17,859 bases of DNA, from positions 1 through 17,859 of the forward strand of contig JAICHS010000016.1 of assembly GCA_025924775.1 (NCBI GenBank). Reading direction: 5' to 3'. Of this stretch, positions 6,953 through 15,967 are shown piece by piece. Position numbers and translations under genes: made by a program. The DNA comes from Rhodanobacteraceae bacterium (GTDB lineage: Bacteria > Pseudomonadota > Gammaproteobacteria > Xanthomonadales > Rhodanobacteraceae). A model generated the notes under the pieces. The model did no database searches. It worked only from the letters and a program-made list of their open reading frames with translations, and was not told where the DNA came from. The stretch's first letter is position 1, and every line of letters begins with the position of its first letter.

Positions 6953-8034
6953 GGCTTGCGCCCGGCCGTGGACGCCGCGGCCGGTGCCGCCGTCGAGGCC
7001 GGTGTGGCCGGCTGGCTGGCGCGCAAGCCCTGCAGTTGCGCCAGTGCGCCACCCAGTTTGGGCGCCGGGCCGCCGCTGTGTTGCGACAGCAGGTTGGTAA
7101 TTTGCGCCGTGGCTTCCTTGACGCCCGCATCACTGGCCAGGAACTGGTCGGCCAGCGCGGTGTCCGCGCGTTGCAAGGCCGCGCGGTAAGCGCCGTTGTC
7201 GTAGGCCAGCAGCGCTTCCTGCGCCTGCGCGAGATCCAGCGACAAGGTCTGGTGCGCGAACCGGGTATCCGCGAGCGGCGGCGCCTTGCCGTTGTCGCGT
7301 GAGACCTGCACGATGCCGCTGAACGCGCGCCCGATCCGCGACCAGAACCCGGGTGTCCGCGCCGCGCTGGACGCGGATGCGGGCACCTCGGCCGACGCCA
7401 ATGGCAGCGTGGCGACCTTGCTGCGCAAATTCGACAACGCATCCAGCGCCGCCTGGCGCGAGGGCGGCGCGGAGGCCGCCAGTGCGTCGCGCTCGGTGCC
7501 GGCGCTGGCGCGGACCGGCGCGAACGCAGGATTCTGCACTTGCGACAGCACGTCGATCGCCTGGGTGTAGGCCTTCAGGGCGCCGGCGGTGTCGTGGAAC
7601 AACTCATAGCGCTGCGCGCCGGTGCGCAACAGCATTTCGGTGTCGTTGAGCAGCACCGTGTCGTGGGCCGACTGCTGCTGTCCGCTCAGGGTTGCGTACG
7701 CGGTTTCGAGGTTGTTGATGCGCCGGTCCAGCCCCTGGGTGCTCGCGCGCAGGTCATCCAGCCCGGTGCCCAGTTTGCCGATGCGACGGTCGCCGGCCTG
7801 CGCCTGTTCGGCACCCGTGGCCAGTTGGCTTTGCAGGGCCGTGATGGTCGCAGCGTCCTGCTTGCGCGCCGCTAGTTCGGCCTGGGTGAAGCGCTGCAAC
7901 CGCCAGACACTCCACGCCGCCACGGCCAACGCCACGATGGCCACGAGGATGGCCAGCGTAGCGAGTGCGAGGGGGCGGCGGTGCGGTTTGCGCGGCCGCG
8001 GTTCGGCGTCGGCGGCGTCGGTGTCGTTGCTCAT
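6949..8034 (-). CDS. hemX: HemX, membrane protein of the uroporphyrinogen operon
   Basis: This 361-residue protein matches the HemX family, often mislabelled uroporphyrinogen-III C-methyltransferase; no methyltransferase domain is present. A cytoplasmic basic N-terminus (RPRKPHRR) leads into one membrane span (about 22-44). Next come a coiled coil (45-120) and the conserved block LLRTGAQRYELFHDTAGALKAY. The C-terminus is a low-complexity Ala/Pro/Thr tail. The start is ambiguous between the ATG at 8034 and one at 8043, 1 base after the hemD stop; neither has a clear ribosome site, consistent with coupling to hemD. The role is probably scaffolding of heme synthesis at the membrane (inference). 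Confidence 0.9.
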   Translation of the reverse strand: MSNDTDAADAEPRPRKPHRRPLALATLAILVAIVALAVAAWSVWRLQRFTQAELAARKQDAATITALQSQLATGAEQAQAGDRRIGKLGTGLDDLRASTQGLDRRINNLETAYATLSGQQQSAHDTVLLNDTEMLLRTGAQRYELFHDTAGALKAYTQAIDVLSQVQNPAFAPVRASAGTERDALAASAPPSRQAALDALSNLRSKVATLPLASAEVPASASSAARTPGFWSRIGRAFSGIVQVSRDNGKAPPLADTRFAHQTLSLDLAQAQEALLAYDNGAYRAALQRADTALADQFLASDAGVKEATAQITNLLSQHSGGPAPKLGGALAQLQGLRASQPATPASTAAPAAASTAGRKP

Positions 8035-8044
8035 GGCCGGCATG

Positions 8045-8818
8045 CTAACAGCGCGACGGGTGCGCATCCGCGACGACGGCCGCGAGCATGGCGTCCGCGT
8101 GCGGCGAATCCGCCTGCAACACGTGTGTGAAACCGGCCGTGCGCGCGGCGTCGGCGATGCGTTGGCTGCTGGCCACGGCGGTTCCCGCCAGCAGCGTCGA
8201 CAGTGCGGTCTTGGGCAGGCCCGCGACGATGTTGGCGAGGGCCTCGGCGCTGGAAAGCAGCACGTACAGCGGCTTGCGCGCGGTGGCCTGCAGCACCTCG
8301 GCGTGGCGGTGATCGAGTCGCGCCGGCAGCCGCCGGTACACGTGCGCGCGCAGCACGGACGCGCCGCGCGCGGCGAGTTCCCGCTCCAGCAGGCCGCGCC
8401 CGCCGGCGGCGCCGACGATGCCGATGCGCCGGCCGCGTACCTCCCGCAGCGCCGGCAACGCGAGGATGCCTTCGCTGTCCTCGCGCGTGGGCGCGAGCGC
8501 CTGTCGGCAGCCCGCGCGCAGCAAGGCGCGGCGGGTGCCCGCGCCGGGCGCCAGCAGATTCGCGCGGCTGCGCAGCGGCGCCAGGCGCCGTGCGAAACGC
8601 ACCGCGGCGGGGCTGGTGAAGATCACGCTGTCGCACGCCAGTGCGGCTTTCAGTGCGGTGCGCGCGGCCGCTGCATCCGCGGGCGCGCGCAGGCTGGAAC
8701 CCGGCAGCAACAGCGGGGTGCCGCCTGCCGCGCGGACGCGGCGGGCCCACCCACTGGCGCTGCCCGCGGGCCGCGTGATCACGATGCAGCTGCCCTTGAG
8801 CGAGTGTTGGCGTGGCAT
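8045..8818 (-). CDS. hemD: Uroporphyrinogen-III synthase
   Basis: HemD cyclises hydroxymethylbilane with inversion of ring D to give uroporphyrinogen III, the branch point to heme and siroheme. The 257-residue length fits. The sequence is weakly conserved, as usual for the family. The bilobal pattern is visible: SCIVITRPAG near the start, ACDSVIFTSPAAVRFA (about 75-90), GRRIGIVGAAGGRGLL in the linker-to-lobe-2 region and LLSSAEALANIV in lobe 2. The ATG at 8818 is chosen because it precedes the conserved first strand; an upstream in-frame start (8860) adds only basic residues. It heads hemD-hemX-hemY. The usual upstream partner hemC is absent, replaced by a divergent gene 65 bp away. A TATCAT box (8825-8830, minus) may serve as its promoter. 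Confidence 0.93.
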   Translation of the reverse strand: MPRQHSLKGSCIVITRPAGSASGWARRVRAAGGTPLLLPGSSLRAPADAAAARTALKAALACDSVIFTSPAAVRFARRLAPLRSRANLLAPGAGTRRALLRAGCRQALAPTREDSEGILALPALREVRGRRIGIVGAAGGRGLLERELAARGASVLRAHVYRRLPARLDHRHAEVLQATARKPLYVLLSSAEALANIVAGLPKTALSTLLAGTAVASSQRIADAARTAGFTHVLQADSPHADAMLAAVVADAHPSRC

Positions 8819-8824
8819 GCGCCG

Positions 8825-8830
8825 ATGATA
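8825..8830 (-). promoter_or_regulatory. Candidate -10 box for hemD-hemX-hemY
   Basis: TATCAT on the minus strand lies 6 bases before the hemD ATG. A GCGACA (8850-8855, minus) matches four bases of a -35 box, with 19-base spacing. This is weak, but it is the only candidate in the 65-bp divergent gap. Confidence 0.25.
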
Positions 8831-8883
8831 GGCGCGCGCGCGTCGATCTTGTCGCAGCATGCGTGGCGCGTCAGACTGGCACG

Positions 8884-9345
8884 ATGGATACCGAAGTCTC
8901 CGCGGCCAAGACGCTCGAGGCGCACATCCTCGAGCACATCCCGCTGGCGCGCGCGATGCAGCTTGCCGTGCCGAGCTACCGCGGCGACGAGCTGGAAATG
9001 ACCGCGCCGCTGGCCCCCAACATCAACGACAAGGGCTGCGCGTTCGGCGGCAGCATGGCATCGCTGCTGACGCTGGCTGGTTGGGGCTTGATCGAACTTG
9101 GCCTGCGGGCGCAAGGGTTGGCGTGCGACATCTATGTCGGCGATTCGCAGATCCGCTATCGCGAACCCGTGTGGGGCGAACTGCGTGGCCGCGCGCGCTT
9201 CAACGAACCGGGCGCCCTGGACGCGCTGGTTGCGGCGGTGCGCGTTCGCGGCAAGGGCCGCGTCGACGTCACCTGCGACATCGAGGGGCAGCTGGGCGCC
9301 GCCGCGACGCTGACCGCGCGCTTCGTCGCCAAGCGGCGCCAGTAG
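8884..9345 (+). CDS. YiiD C-terminal-type putative thioesterase
   Basis: This 153-residue protein has the putative thioesterase domain found at the C-terminus of E. coli YiiD (FabY), here without the acetyltransferase half. The hallmark is LAPNINDKGCAFGGSMASLL (43-62), with the helix that follows (LAGWGLIELGLRAQG). The family has a hotdog fold. YiiD has been linked to fatty acid synthesis initiation, but stand-alone versions are uncharacterised. The ATG at 8884 is chosen because the conserved region begins soon after; it lacks a clear Shine-Dalgarno sequence and may be near-leaderless. It is divergent from hemD and 71 bp upstream of a lipoprotein gene on the same strand. Confidence 0.85.
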   Translation: MDTEVSAAKTLEAHILEHIPLARAMQLAVPSYRGDELEMTAPLAPNINDKGCAFGGSMASLLTLAGWGLIELGLRAQGLACDIYVGDSQIRYREPVWGELRGRARFNEPGALDALVAAVRVRGKGRVDVTCDIEGQLGAAATLTARFVAKRRQ

Positions 9346-9416
9346 GCCCCGGCATGGCCGCGGCCGGCCCCAAGATCGGGCACAATCAGCGGCGGATCGC
9401 CGTGGGGGAGAACGTC

Positions 9417-9827
9417 ATGCGTCGGATCATCATCGTGGCTGCGGCGTTGTTGCTGCTGGCGGGTTGCGCCACCCTGCAGAACAAGAATACCCAGCGCGAC
9501 GAGACCCTGGATGGCTACGCCGCCGCGCTGCGCTGGGGCGATTTCCAGAGCGCGTGGGATTACGTCGATCCGGTGGTGCGCGAGGCGCACCCGTTGACCC
9601 CGCAGCAGAAGGCGCTTTACAACACGGTGCGCGTGGCCGAGTACACCGCCTCCGGGCCCACTGCGACCGGCGAGGACAGCATCCGGCAGACCGCGCAGAT
9701 CAGCCTGATCGTCAAGGCCAGCCAGCGCGTTTACAGCGTGCTCGACCACCAGACCTGGCGTTGGGACGCGAAGGCCAAGCATTGGTGGCTGGAGTCGGGG
9801 TTGCCGGACATCAGCCCGCAACAGTAG
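9417..9827 (+). CDS. Small hypothetical lipoprotein
   Basis: This 136-residue protein begins MRRIIIVAAALLLLAGCATL, a lipoprotein signal with lipobox LAGC and the lipidated cysteine at residue 17. The next residue is Ala, so outer-membrane sorting is expected under the usual +2 rule. The mature part is a compact alpha/beta domain (DGYAAALRWGDFQSAWDYVD, then the tryptophan-rich HQTWRWDAKAKHWWLESGLP). Its profile is similar to NTF2-like folds, which is only an impression. The start is well supported by GGGGGAG 6 bases before the ATG; the longer frame from the preceding region is a shadow of the thioesterase gene. Function unknown. Confidence 0.8.
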   Translation: MRRIIIVAAALLLLAGCATLQNKNTQRDETLDGYAAALRWGDFQSAWDYVDPVVREAHPLTPQQKALYNTVRVAEYTASGPTATGEDSIRQTAQISLIVKASQRVYSVLDHQTWRWDAKAKHWWLESGLPDISPQQ

Positions 9828-9850
9828 GGCGTCGGACTGGTGCCGTCCGT

Positions 9851-9954
9851 CCCCGGATCACGTCCGGGGCAGGCTCTGGGTGCGTGCCAGAGGGACCGAA
9901 GGCGAAAGGCGGGCGTTTCGACTTCGTTCGCTGCGCCCAGCGCGAACGAATTTT
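9851..9954 (+). repeat. Three-hairpin intergenic element, possible terminator of the lipoprotein gene
   Basis: Three consecutive perfect hairpins lie here: CCCCGGA/TCCGGGG (9851-9857/9863-9869), CTCTGG/CCAGAG (9874-9879/9887-9892) and TTCGTTCGC/GCGAACGAA (9923-9931/9942-9950). The last is followed by TTTTCT on the plus strand, so it could terminate the lipoprotein transcript. The CCCCGG start recalls the REP-like elements elsewhere in the window, but the sequence is not the same. Confidence 0.5.
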
Positions 9955-10007
9955 CTGGCGGTGGCGGCACCCGCGCGCGACCGTGAGCGCGTGGCCCCGC
10001 GATCCGC

Positions 10008-10013
10008 GATAAT
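10008..10013 (+). promoter_or_regulatory. Candidate -10 box for the rhodanese gene
   Basis: GATAAT lies 31 bases before the ATG at 10045 and overlaps an alternative in-frame ATG at 10012. If used, it rules out the upstream start. No good -35 hexamer accompanies it. Confidence 0.35.
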
Positions 10014-10044
10014 GCACCGTTTCCCCTTGGATCACGACCCCGCA

Positions 10045-10488
10045 ATGCATGAGTTCCTGACCCGCCTGCCAGCGTTCATCGGCCAGCACGTCCTGCTGGT
10101 GGCAACCTTCATCGTGATCATCCTGGCCCTGATCGGGCTGGAGGTGTCGCGCCGGTTTCGCGGGTTCCGCGAGTTGACGCCCGGGGCACTGGTGCAGCTG
10201 ATCAACCGCGGCGAGCCGCTGGTGATTGATCTGTCCGCGATCGGCGATTTCGAAAAAGGCCACATCACCGGCTCCAAGCACGTCGCGACCAGCCAGTTCG
10301 ACCCCGAGAACAAGGACCTGGCCAAGGCCAAGACCTTGCAGGTGGTCACGGTGTGCAAGAACGGCGTGGCCTCGGGCAAAGCCGCCAAGCGGCTGGTCAA
10401 GGCCGGCTTTACCAACGTCGCGACGTTGGCCGGAGGCATCGAGGCGTGGAGACGCGCCGACCTGCCGCTGGCCAAGGGCAAGCGCTGA
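10045..10488 (+). CDS. Membrane-anchored rhodanese-like protein (YibN-like)
   Basis: This 147-residue protein has an N-terminal membrane anchor (about residues 13-33) and a single rhodanese domain (about 44-140). The domain carries LVIDLSAIGDFEKGHITGSKHV and an active-site loop CKNGVASG with the catalytic cysteine at 104, so sulfur transfer activity is possible. The architecture matches E. coli YibN. I chose the ATG at 10045 because YibN-like proteins start shortly before the anchor and because a GATAAT box overlaps the other in-frame ATG at 10012; neither has a good ribosome site. The domain faces the cytoplasm (inference). It converges with recQ, 18 bp between stops. Confidence 0.87.
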   Translation: MHEFLTRLPAFIGQHVLLVATFIVIILALIGLEVSRRFRGFRELTPGALVQLINRGEPLVIDLSAIGDFEKGHITGSKHVATSQFDPENKDLAKAKTLQVVTVCKNGVASGKAAKRLVKAGFTNVATLAGGIEAWRRADLPLAKGKR

Positions 10489-10506
10489 CCCAGTTTCTCC
10501 CAGTTT

Positions 10507-10508
<2 letters not shown>
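10489..10508. repeat. Perfect 10-bp tandem duplication between convergent stops
   Basis: CCCAGTTTCT occurs twice head to tail. It fills the 18-bp gap between the rhodanese stop and the recQ stop and overlaps the recQ TAG. Confidence 0.8.
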
Positions 10509-12381
<1,873 letters not shown>

Positions 12382-12404
12382 GAAAGTGCACTCTGACCCC
12401 GGTT

Positions 12405-13121
12405 TCACAATTCCTCGGTATCGGTGACTTTGGCACGCCGCATCAGCCACGCCACGCCGCGCAGGTCGGCCAGGCCCACCCACAGGCGATCCAGCATGCC
12501 GTACTTGGACACGCCGCGGGTGCGCGGGCGATGCCCGACCGGGATACTGACGCTTTCGAAGCCCGTGCGCTTCACCAGCGCCGGCAGGTAGCGGTGCATG
12601 TGGTCGAAGTAGGGCAGGGCCATGAACGTTTCGCGCTCGAACAGTTTCAGGCCGCAACCGGTGTCGGGCGTCGCGTCGCGCAGCATCCGCGAGCGCACGC
12701 CGTTGGCGATCCTCGATGAGATGCGCTTGTTGAAGCTGTCGCGGCGGGTGGTGCGCCAACCGGCGAACAGTTTTACTTTCGGGTTCGCGGTCTTGCGTGC
12801 TTCGAGCAATTTGGGAATGTCGGCCGGGTCGTTCTGGCCATCGCCGTCCAGGGTCGCGATCCACGCGCCGCGCGCCGCGCGCACGCCATTGCGGATCGCG
12901 GTGCTCTGGCCACTCTGCTTGAGGTGCCGCACGATGCGCAGCTCGGGATGCCCGGCGCGCTCGGCCTTCAGCACGTCCAGCGAATCGTCGCGGCTGGCGT
13001 CGTCGACGTACACCACTTCGTAATCGATGCGCCCGCGCAGTGCAGCGGCGATTTCGGCGAGCAGTGGCGGAATGTTGTCGCGCTCGTTGTAAACGGGCAC
13101 AACCACGGACAGATCGGGCAT
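12405..13121 (-). CDS. Family 2 glycosyltransferase, DPM1-like
   Basis: This 238-residue GT-A fold enzyme is similar to polyprenyl/dolichyl-phosphate mannosyltransferases. Motifs include the nucleotide-binding start LSVVVPVYNERDNI (4-17), YVDDASRDDS (38-47) and DGDGQNDP (92-99), with D92 and D94 as the metal-binding acidic pair. SGQSTAIRNGV (70-80) and HRPRTRGVSKYG (197-208) are also typical of the subfamily. No C-terminal membrane spans are present, so it is the short soluble form. It probably transfers a sugar from a nucleotide donor to an undecaprenyl phosphate; the sugar is unknown. The stop codon lies in the inverted repeat shared with recQ. The ATG at 13121 has a weak ribosome site. Confidence 0.9.
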   Translation of the reverse strand: MPDLSVVVPVYNERDNIPPLLAEIAAALRGRIDYEVVYVDDASRDDSLDVLKAERAGHPELRIVRHLKQSGQSTAIRNGVRAARGAWIATLDGDGQNDPADIPKLLEARKTANPKVKLFAGWRTTRRDSFNKRISSRIANGVRSRMLRDATPDTGCGLKLFERETFMALPYFDHMHRYLPALVKRTGFESVSIPVGHRPRTRGVSKYGMLDRLWVGLADLRGVAWLMRRAKVTDTEEL

Positions 13122-13202
13122 CAGCAGTGCCTGGCAGCGGGAGCGGGAATTATCGCCGATGCGGCGGACGCATGCTTGTCCGACGCCAGGTTTTGTCCCG
13201 GC

Positions 13203-13246
13203 TTGTCATTCCGGGTCTGCCGCTTCGGGTCGCCCCGGAACGACAA
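13203..13246. repeat. REP-like hairpin, same family as 432-550
   Basis: TTGTCATTCCGGG (13203-13215) faces CCCGGAACGACAA (13234-13246), a 13-base inverted repeat with one mismatch (a possible G-U pair). The GTCATTCCGGG end is the same as in the 119-bp element at 432. It lies in the 251-bp gap between the glycosyltransferase and parB. I see nothing else in that gap. Confidence 0.65.
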
Positions 13247-13372
13247 AAGAACTTGCAAACAGGCCGGAGAGAATCGGGGCCGCGCCTTCTGCCACGCAGC
13301 TACGAACGGGCGGATTCGTTACCTTGTTTCCGTGGATGTCCGGACCCCGCGGGCGAGGCTTTGCTGCCCACA

Positions 13373-14242
13373 TCACCGCAGCTTTTCGAGGATGCCTTCC
13401 AGCGCATCGGCACTGTGATAGTTGATCACCAGCTTGCCGCGCCCGCCGCGGCCTTGGGCGATCTCGACGCGGGTGCCGAGGTTTTCCGAAAGCTCACGTT
13501 CCAGCGCCGCGATGTCGGGATCGACGTCGCGCGACTTGCCTCTGGACGGCGACTTCGGCAATTGCGCCAGCCGCACCGCCTGTTCCAATTCGCGTACCGA
13601 CCAGCCTTGGTCGGCGGCTTTCTCGGCCAGCGCGATGGCGCGCGGCGCGGGCAGGGTCAGCAGCGCACGCGCGTGACCCATCTCGATGCGGCCGGCGTCC
13701 AACAGGTCGCGGATGGCTTGCGGCAGCTCCAGCAGGCGCAGCAGGTTGGCGACCGCCGCGCGCGAGCGGCCCACGGCGTCGGCGGCCTGCTGCTGGCTCA
13801 ACTTGAATTCGTCGATCAGGCGGTGCAGCGCGTGGGCTTCTTCCAGCGCGGTCAGCTCCTCGCGCTGGATGTTTTCGATCAGCGCGATCGCCAGCACCGA
13901 TTGCGCGGGGATGTCACGCACGACGGCTGGGATTTCCGCAAGCCCGGCCTTCTTCGCGGCACGCCAGCGGCGCTCGCCCGCGATCAGTTCGTACTGGCCG
14001 CGCCCGAGCGCGCGCACCACGACCGGCTGGATCAGGCCTTGCTGCTTGATGGAGGCGGCCAGTTCGTCCAGCGCGGCCTCGTCGAAATGGCGGCGCGGCT
14101 GGTACCGGCCCGAGCGGATCGACGCGACCGCGATGCTGTCGAGGGTGTCGCCGGTGGCGGATTCCGCGGACGTATCGGCGTCCGAACCGCCCAGCAGCAC
14201 ATCGAGATCGCGGGCGCCGAGGCCGCGGCGTTTGGCGCTCAT
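13373..14242 (-). CDS. parB: Chromosome partitioning protein ParB
   Basis: ParB binds parS sites near the origin, spreads as a CTP-dependent clamp and works with ParA in chromosome segregation. The 289-residue length fits. The N-terminus MSAKRRGLGARDLDVLLG is a typical ParA-interacting tail. The CTP-binding domain has QYELIAGERRWRA (83-95) and ENIQREEL (123-130). The helix-turn-helix is about 148-170 (LSQQQAADAVGRSRAAVANL). The dimerisation end is KLVINYHSADALEGILEKL. The ATG at 14242 has GAAGG 7 bases upstream and overlaps the parA stop by 4 bases (ATGA), so the two are coupled. No perfect parS-like 16-mer palindrome is visible in the window. Confidence 0.97.
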   Translation of the reverse strand: MSAKRRGLGARDLDVLLGGSDADTSAESATGDTLDSIAVASIRSGRYQPRRHFDEAALDELAASIKQQGLIQPVVVRALGRGQYELIAGERRWRAAKKAGLAEIPAVVRDIPAQSVLAIALIENIQREELTALEEAHALHRLIDEFKLSQQQAADAVGRSRAAVANLLRLLELPQAIRDLLDAGRIEMGHARALLTLPAPRAIALAEKAADQGWSVRELEQAVRLAQLPKSPSRGKSRDVDPDIAALERELSENLGTRVEIAQGRGGRGKLVINYHSADALEGILEKLR

Positions 14243-15108
14243 GCGGAAACCTTCATCATGGGGGTGCGGGGCGGATTGGCGGGCGGCGGCGTGGGCCTGG
14301 CGGGCGCGGTGCCGGCCGCCGACGTGCCGCCGCCGCGGGCGGGGCCAAGGCCCATCTTGCGGATCATCTCGCCGGCGAGGCCAAGGTAGGCGATGGCGCC
14401 ACGCGACTCGCGGTCGTAAAGATTGATGGGCTTGCCGTGGCTGGGGGCTTCGGCCAGGCGCACGTTGCGCGGCACCACCGAATGCAGCACCTTGTCGCCG
14501 AAGTGGCGCGTCAGTTCCTCCGACACGTCGTTGCCAAGCGCGGTGCGCACGTCGAACATCGTGCGCAGCAGGCCCTCGACCTCGAGCCGCGGGTTCAGCC
14601 GCACGCGCACGGCCTTGATCGTGTCCAGAAGATCGGTCAGGCCTTCCAGCGCCATCGACTCGCATTGCACGGGAATCAGCACGCTGTCGGCGGCGGCCAG
14701 CGCGTTCAGGGTCAGCAGGTGCAGCGACGGCGGGCAATCGATCAGGATGATCGCGTAGCGCTCGCCCAGCCTGGCCAACTGGTCCTTGAGGCGGTTTTCG
14801 CGCGCGATCGCGTCGGCCAGTTTCAGTTCCGCCGCGGTCAGGTCGCGGTTGCCGGGCAGCAGGTCGAAGCCCGCTTCGGTCGCGATGATCGCGTCCTCGA
14901 TCGAGGCCTCCTCCAGCAGCACTTCGCAGCCGTTGGGCTTGGCCGCTCGCTTGTCCACGCCGGCGGACGAAGTCGCGTTGCCCTGCGGATCGAGATCCAC
15001 CAGCAGCACGCGCCGCTTGGTTTCCGCCAGCGCGGCAGCCAGGTTCACGGCGGTGGTGGTCTTGCCGACGCCGCCCTTCTGGTTGGCGATGGCGATGATG
15101 CGCGTCAT
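14239..15108 (-). CDS. parA: Chromosome partitioning ATPase ParA, with extended proline-rich tail
   Basis: ParA is a deviant Walker ATPase that moves ParB-parS complexes over the nucleoid. The start MTRIIAIANQKGGVGKTTTA carries the deviant Walker A lysines (residues 11 and 16). LLVDLDPQGNATS (35-47) and ILIDCPPS (121-128) are the other nucleotide motifs. The usual end, YLGLAGEMIRKMG near residue 253, is followed here by a roughly 36-residue Gly/Ala/Pro/Thr-rich tail (to 289) that typical ParA proteins of about 260 residues lack. The ATG at 15108 is chosen by family; longer in-frame extensions are not protein-like. It overlaps parB by 4 bp and lies 217 bp downstream of rsmG. Confidence 0.96.
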   Translation of the reverse strand: MTRIIAIANQKGGVGKTTTAVNLAAALAETKRRVLLVDLDPQGNATSSAGVDKRAAKPNGCEVLLEEASIEDAIIATEAGFDLLPGNRDLTAAELKLADAIARENRLKDQLARLGERYAIILIDCPPSLHLLTLNALAAADSVLIPVQCESMALEGLTDLLDTIKAVRVRLNPRLEVEGLLRTMFDVRTALGNDVSEELTRHFGDKVLHSVVPRNVRLAEAPSHGKPINLYDRESRGAIAYLGLAGEMIRKMGLGPARGGGTSAAGTAPARPTPPPANPPRTPMMKVSA

Positions 15109-15210
15109 GGGTCGCAACGGATGAAACGGTGACGATGAGCGGTGTAGCCTACCATCGCAAGCCCGGGAGCGTGGACGCCAGCAAGCGTCCGGGCTGCAAA
15201 GCGCTGCCGC

Positions 15211-15256
15211 CGGTCCATTTTCCCGCCGCTTCTCGGTCCATAAACCAGCATGGACC
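15211..15256. promoter_or_regulatory. Repeated GGTCCAT motif upstream of parA, possible operator
   Basis: CGGTCCAT occurs at 15211-15218 and 15234-15241, 23 bp apart (about two helical turns). An inverted copy ATGGACC at 15250-15256 forms a 7-bp hairpin with the second. The site is 100-150 bp before the parA ATG. Regulatory use is inference only. Confidence 0.3.
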
Positions 15257-15325
15257 TTTGAACCGTCGGAAAACGGGCCACGCCGGCGGTACTTTTCGCA
15301 TCGAACGTTGCCACCGCCCACGCGC

Positions 15326-15967
15326 CTAGGCGTTGCGGGATGGGCTTCGCGCCAGTTCGATCACGCAGCGTTCGCCGGCCGCGCCGGGTACGCGCAACGG
15401 ATGCGTCGCGACGACGCGGAATCCGGGTGGAACCGCGGCCATTTCGGCCGCGTCCGCGTGGCCTTTCAGGGCCAACCAGCGCCCGTCCGGGGCCAGCAGG
15501 TGGCCGCCCCAGACCAGCATGTCGGCAAGGCTCGCGAAGGCCCGCGCGGTGACGGTGTCGAAGCGGCCCGCGGCATCCTGCACGCGGACCTGCGCAACCT
15601 TGACGTTGGGCAGCGGCAGGCTGCGGACGGCCTCACGCAGGAAACGGGCCTTCTTGCCGTTGCTTTCGACCAGGGTCACCGCAAGCGCCGGGCGCGCGAT
15701 CGCCAGCGGGATGCCGGGCAGGCCCGCACCGCTGCCGAGGTCGGCCAGCGTCGCGCCCTGCACGAACGGCAGTACCGCCAGCGAATCCAGCAGGTGCCGC
15801 GGCACCATTTCCGCGGGATCGCGCACCGCGGTCAGGTTGTAGGCATGGTTCCACTTGGCCAGCAGGTCGATGTAGGCCAGCAGTTTCGCCTGTGCACCGG
15901 CAGGCATATCCAGGTGCATGGCTGCAAGCCCATCAGTGAGTTCGTGCGCGGGATTCCGGACTTTCAT
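15326..15967 (-). CDS. rsmG: 16S rRNA (guanine527-N7)-methyltransferase
   Basis: RsmG (GidB) methylates N7 of G527 in 16S rRNA using S-adenosylmethionine; loss gives low-level streptomycin resistance in several bacteria. The 213-residue length fits. Motifs are LLAKWNHAYNLTAVRDPAEM (35-54), PRHLLDSLAV (56-65), the SAM-binding loop DLGSGAGLPGIPLAI (76-90) and SRAFASL-like ARAFASLADM with ALKG downstream. It precedes parA and parB, as in many bacteria, but mnmG (gidA) is not its upstream neighbour here; an SPFH gene is. The ATG at 15967 directly abuts an interspersed repeat, so the repeat forms its 5' leader. No strong Shine-Dalgarno sequence is seen, and ATG codons at residues 17 and 21 are alternatives. 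Confidence 0.95.
   Translation of the reverse strand: MKVRNPAHELTDGLAAMHLDMPAGAQAKLLAYIDLLAKWNHAYNLTAVRDPAEMVPRHLLDSLAVLPFVQGATLADLGSGAGLPGIPLAIARPALAVTLVESNGKKARFLREAVRSLPLPNVKVAQVRVQDAAGRFDTVTARAFASLADMLVWGGHLLAPDGRWLALKGHADAAEMAAVPPGFRVVATHPLRVPGAAGERCVIELARSPSRNA

Noticed and set aside
12382..12864. Long in-frame upstream extension of recQ (to 785 residues)
   Set aside because: It is antisense-like sequence within the glycosyltransferase gene, with arginine-rich shadow composition; RecQ homology begins after 12381.
14243..14737. In-frame upstream extension of parB to 454 residues
   Set aside because: It overlaps parA coding sequence in another frame; the ATG at 14242 has a ribosome site and a typical ParB N-terminus.
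15109..15321. In-frame upstream extension of parA by 71 residues
   Set aside because: The extension has no protein-like character and runs through hairpins; ParA proteins begin with the MTRIIAIANQKGG segment at 15108.
13373..15325. A parS site near parAB
   Set aside because: I looked for TGTTTCACGTGAAACA-like and GTTCCACGTGGAAC-like palindromes over the window and saw none; a degenerate site cannot be excluded without a matrix scan.
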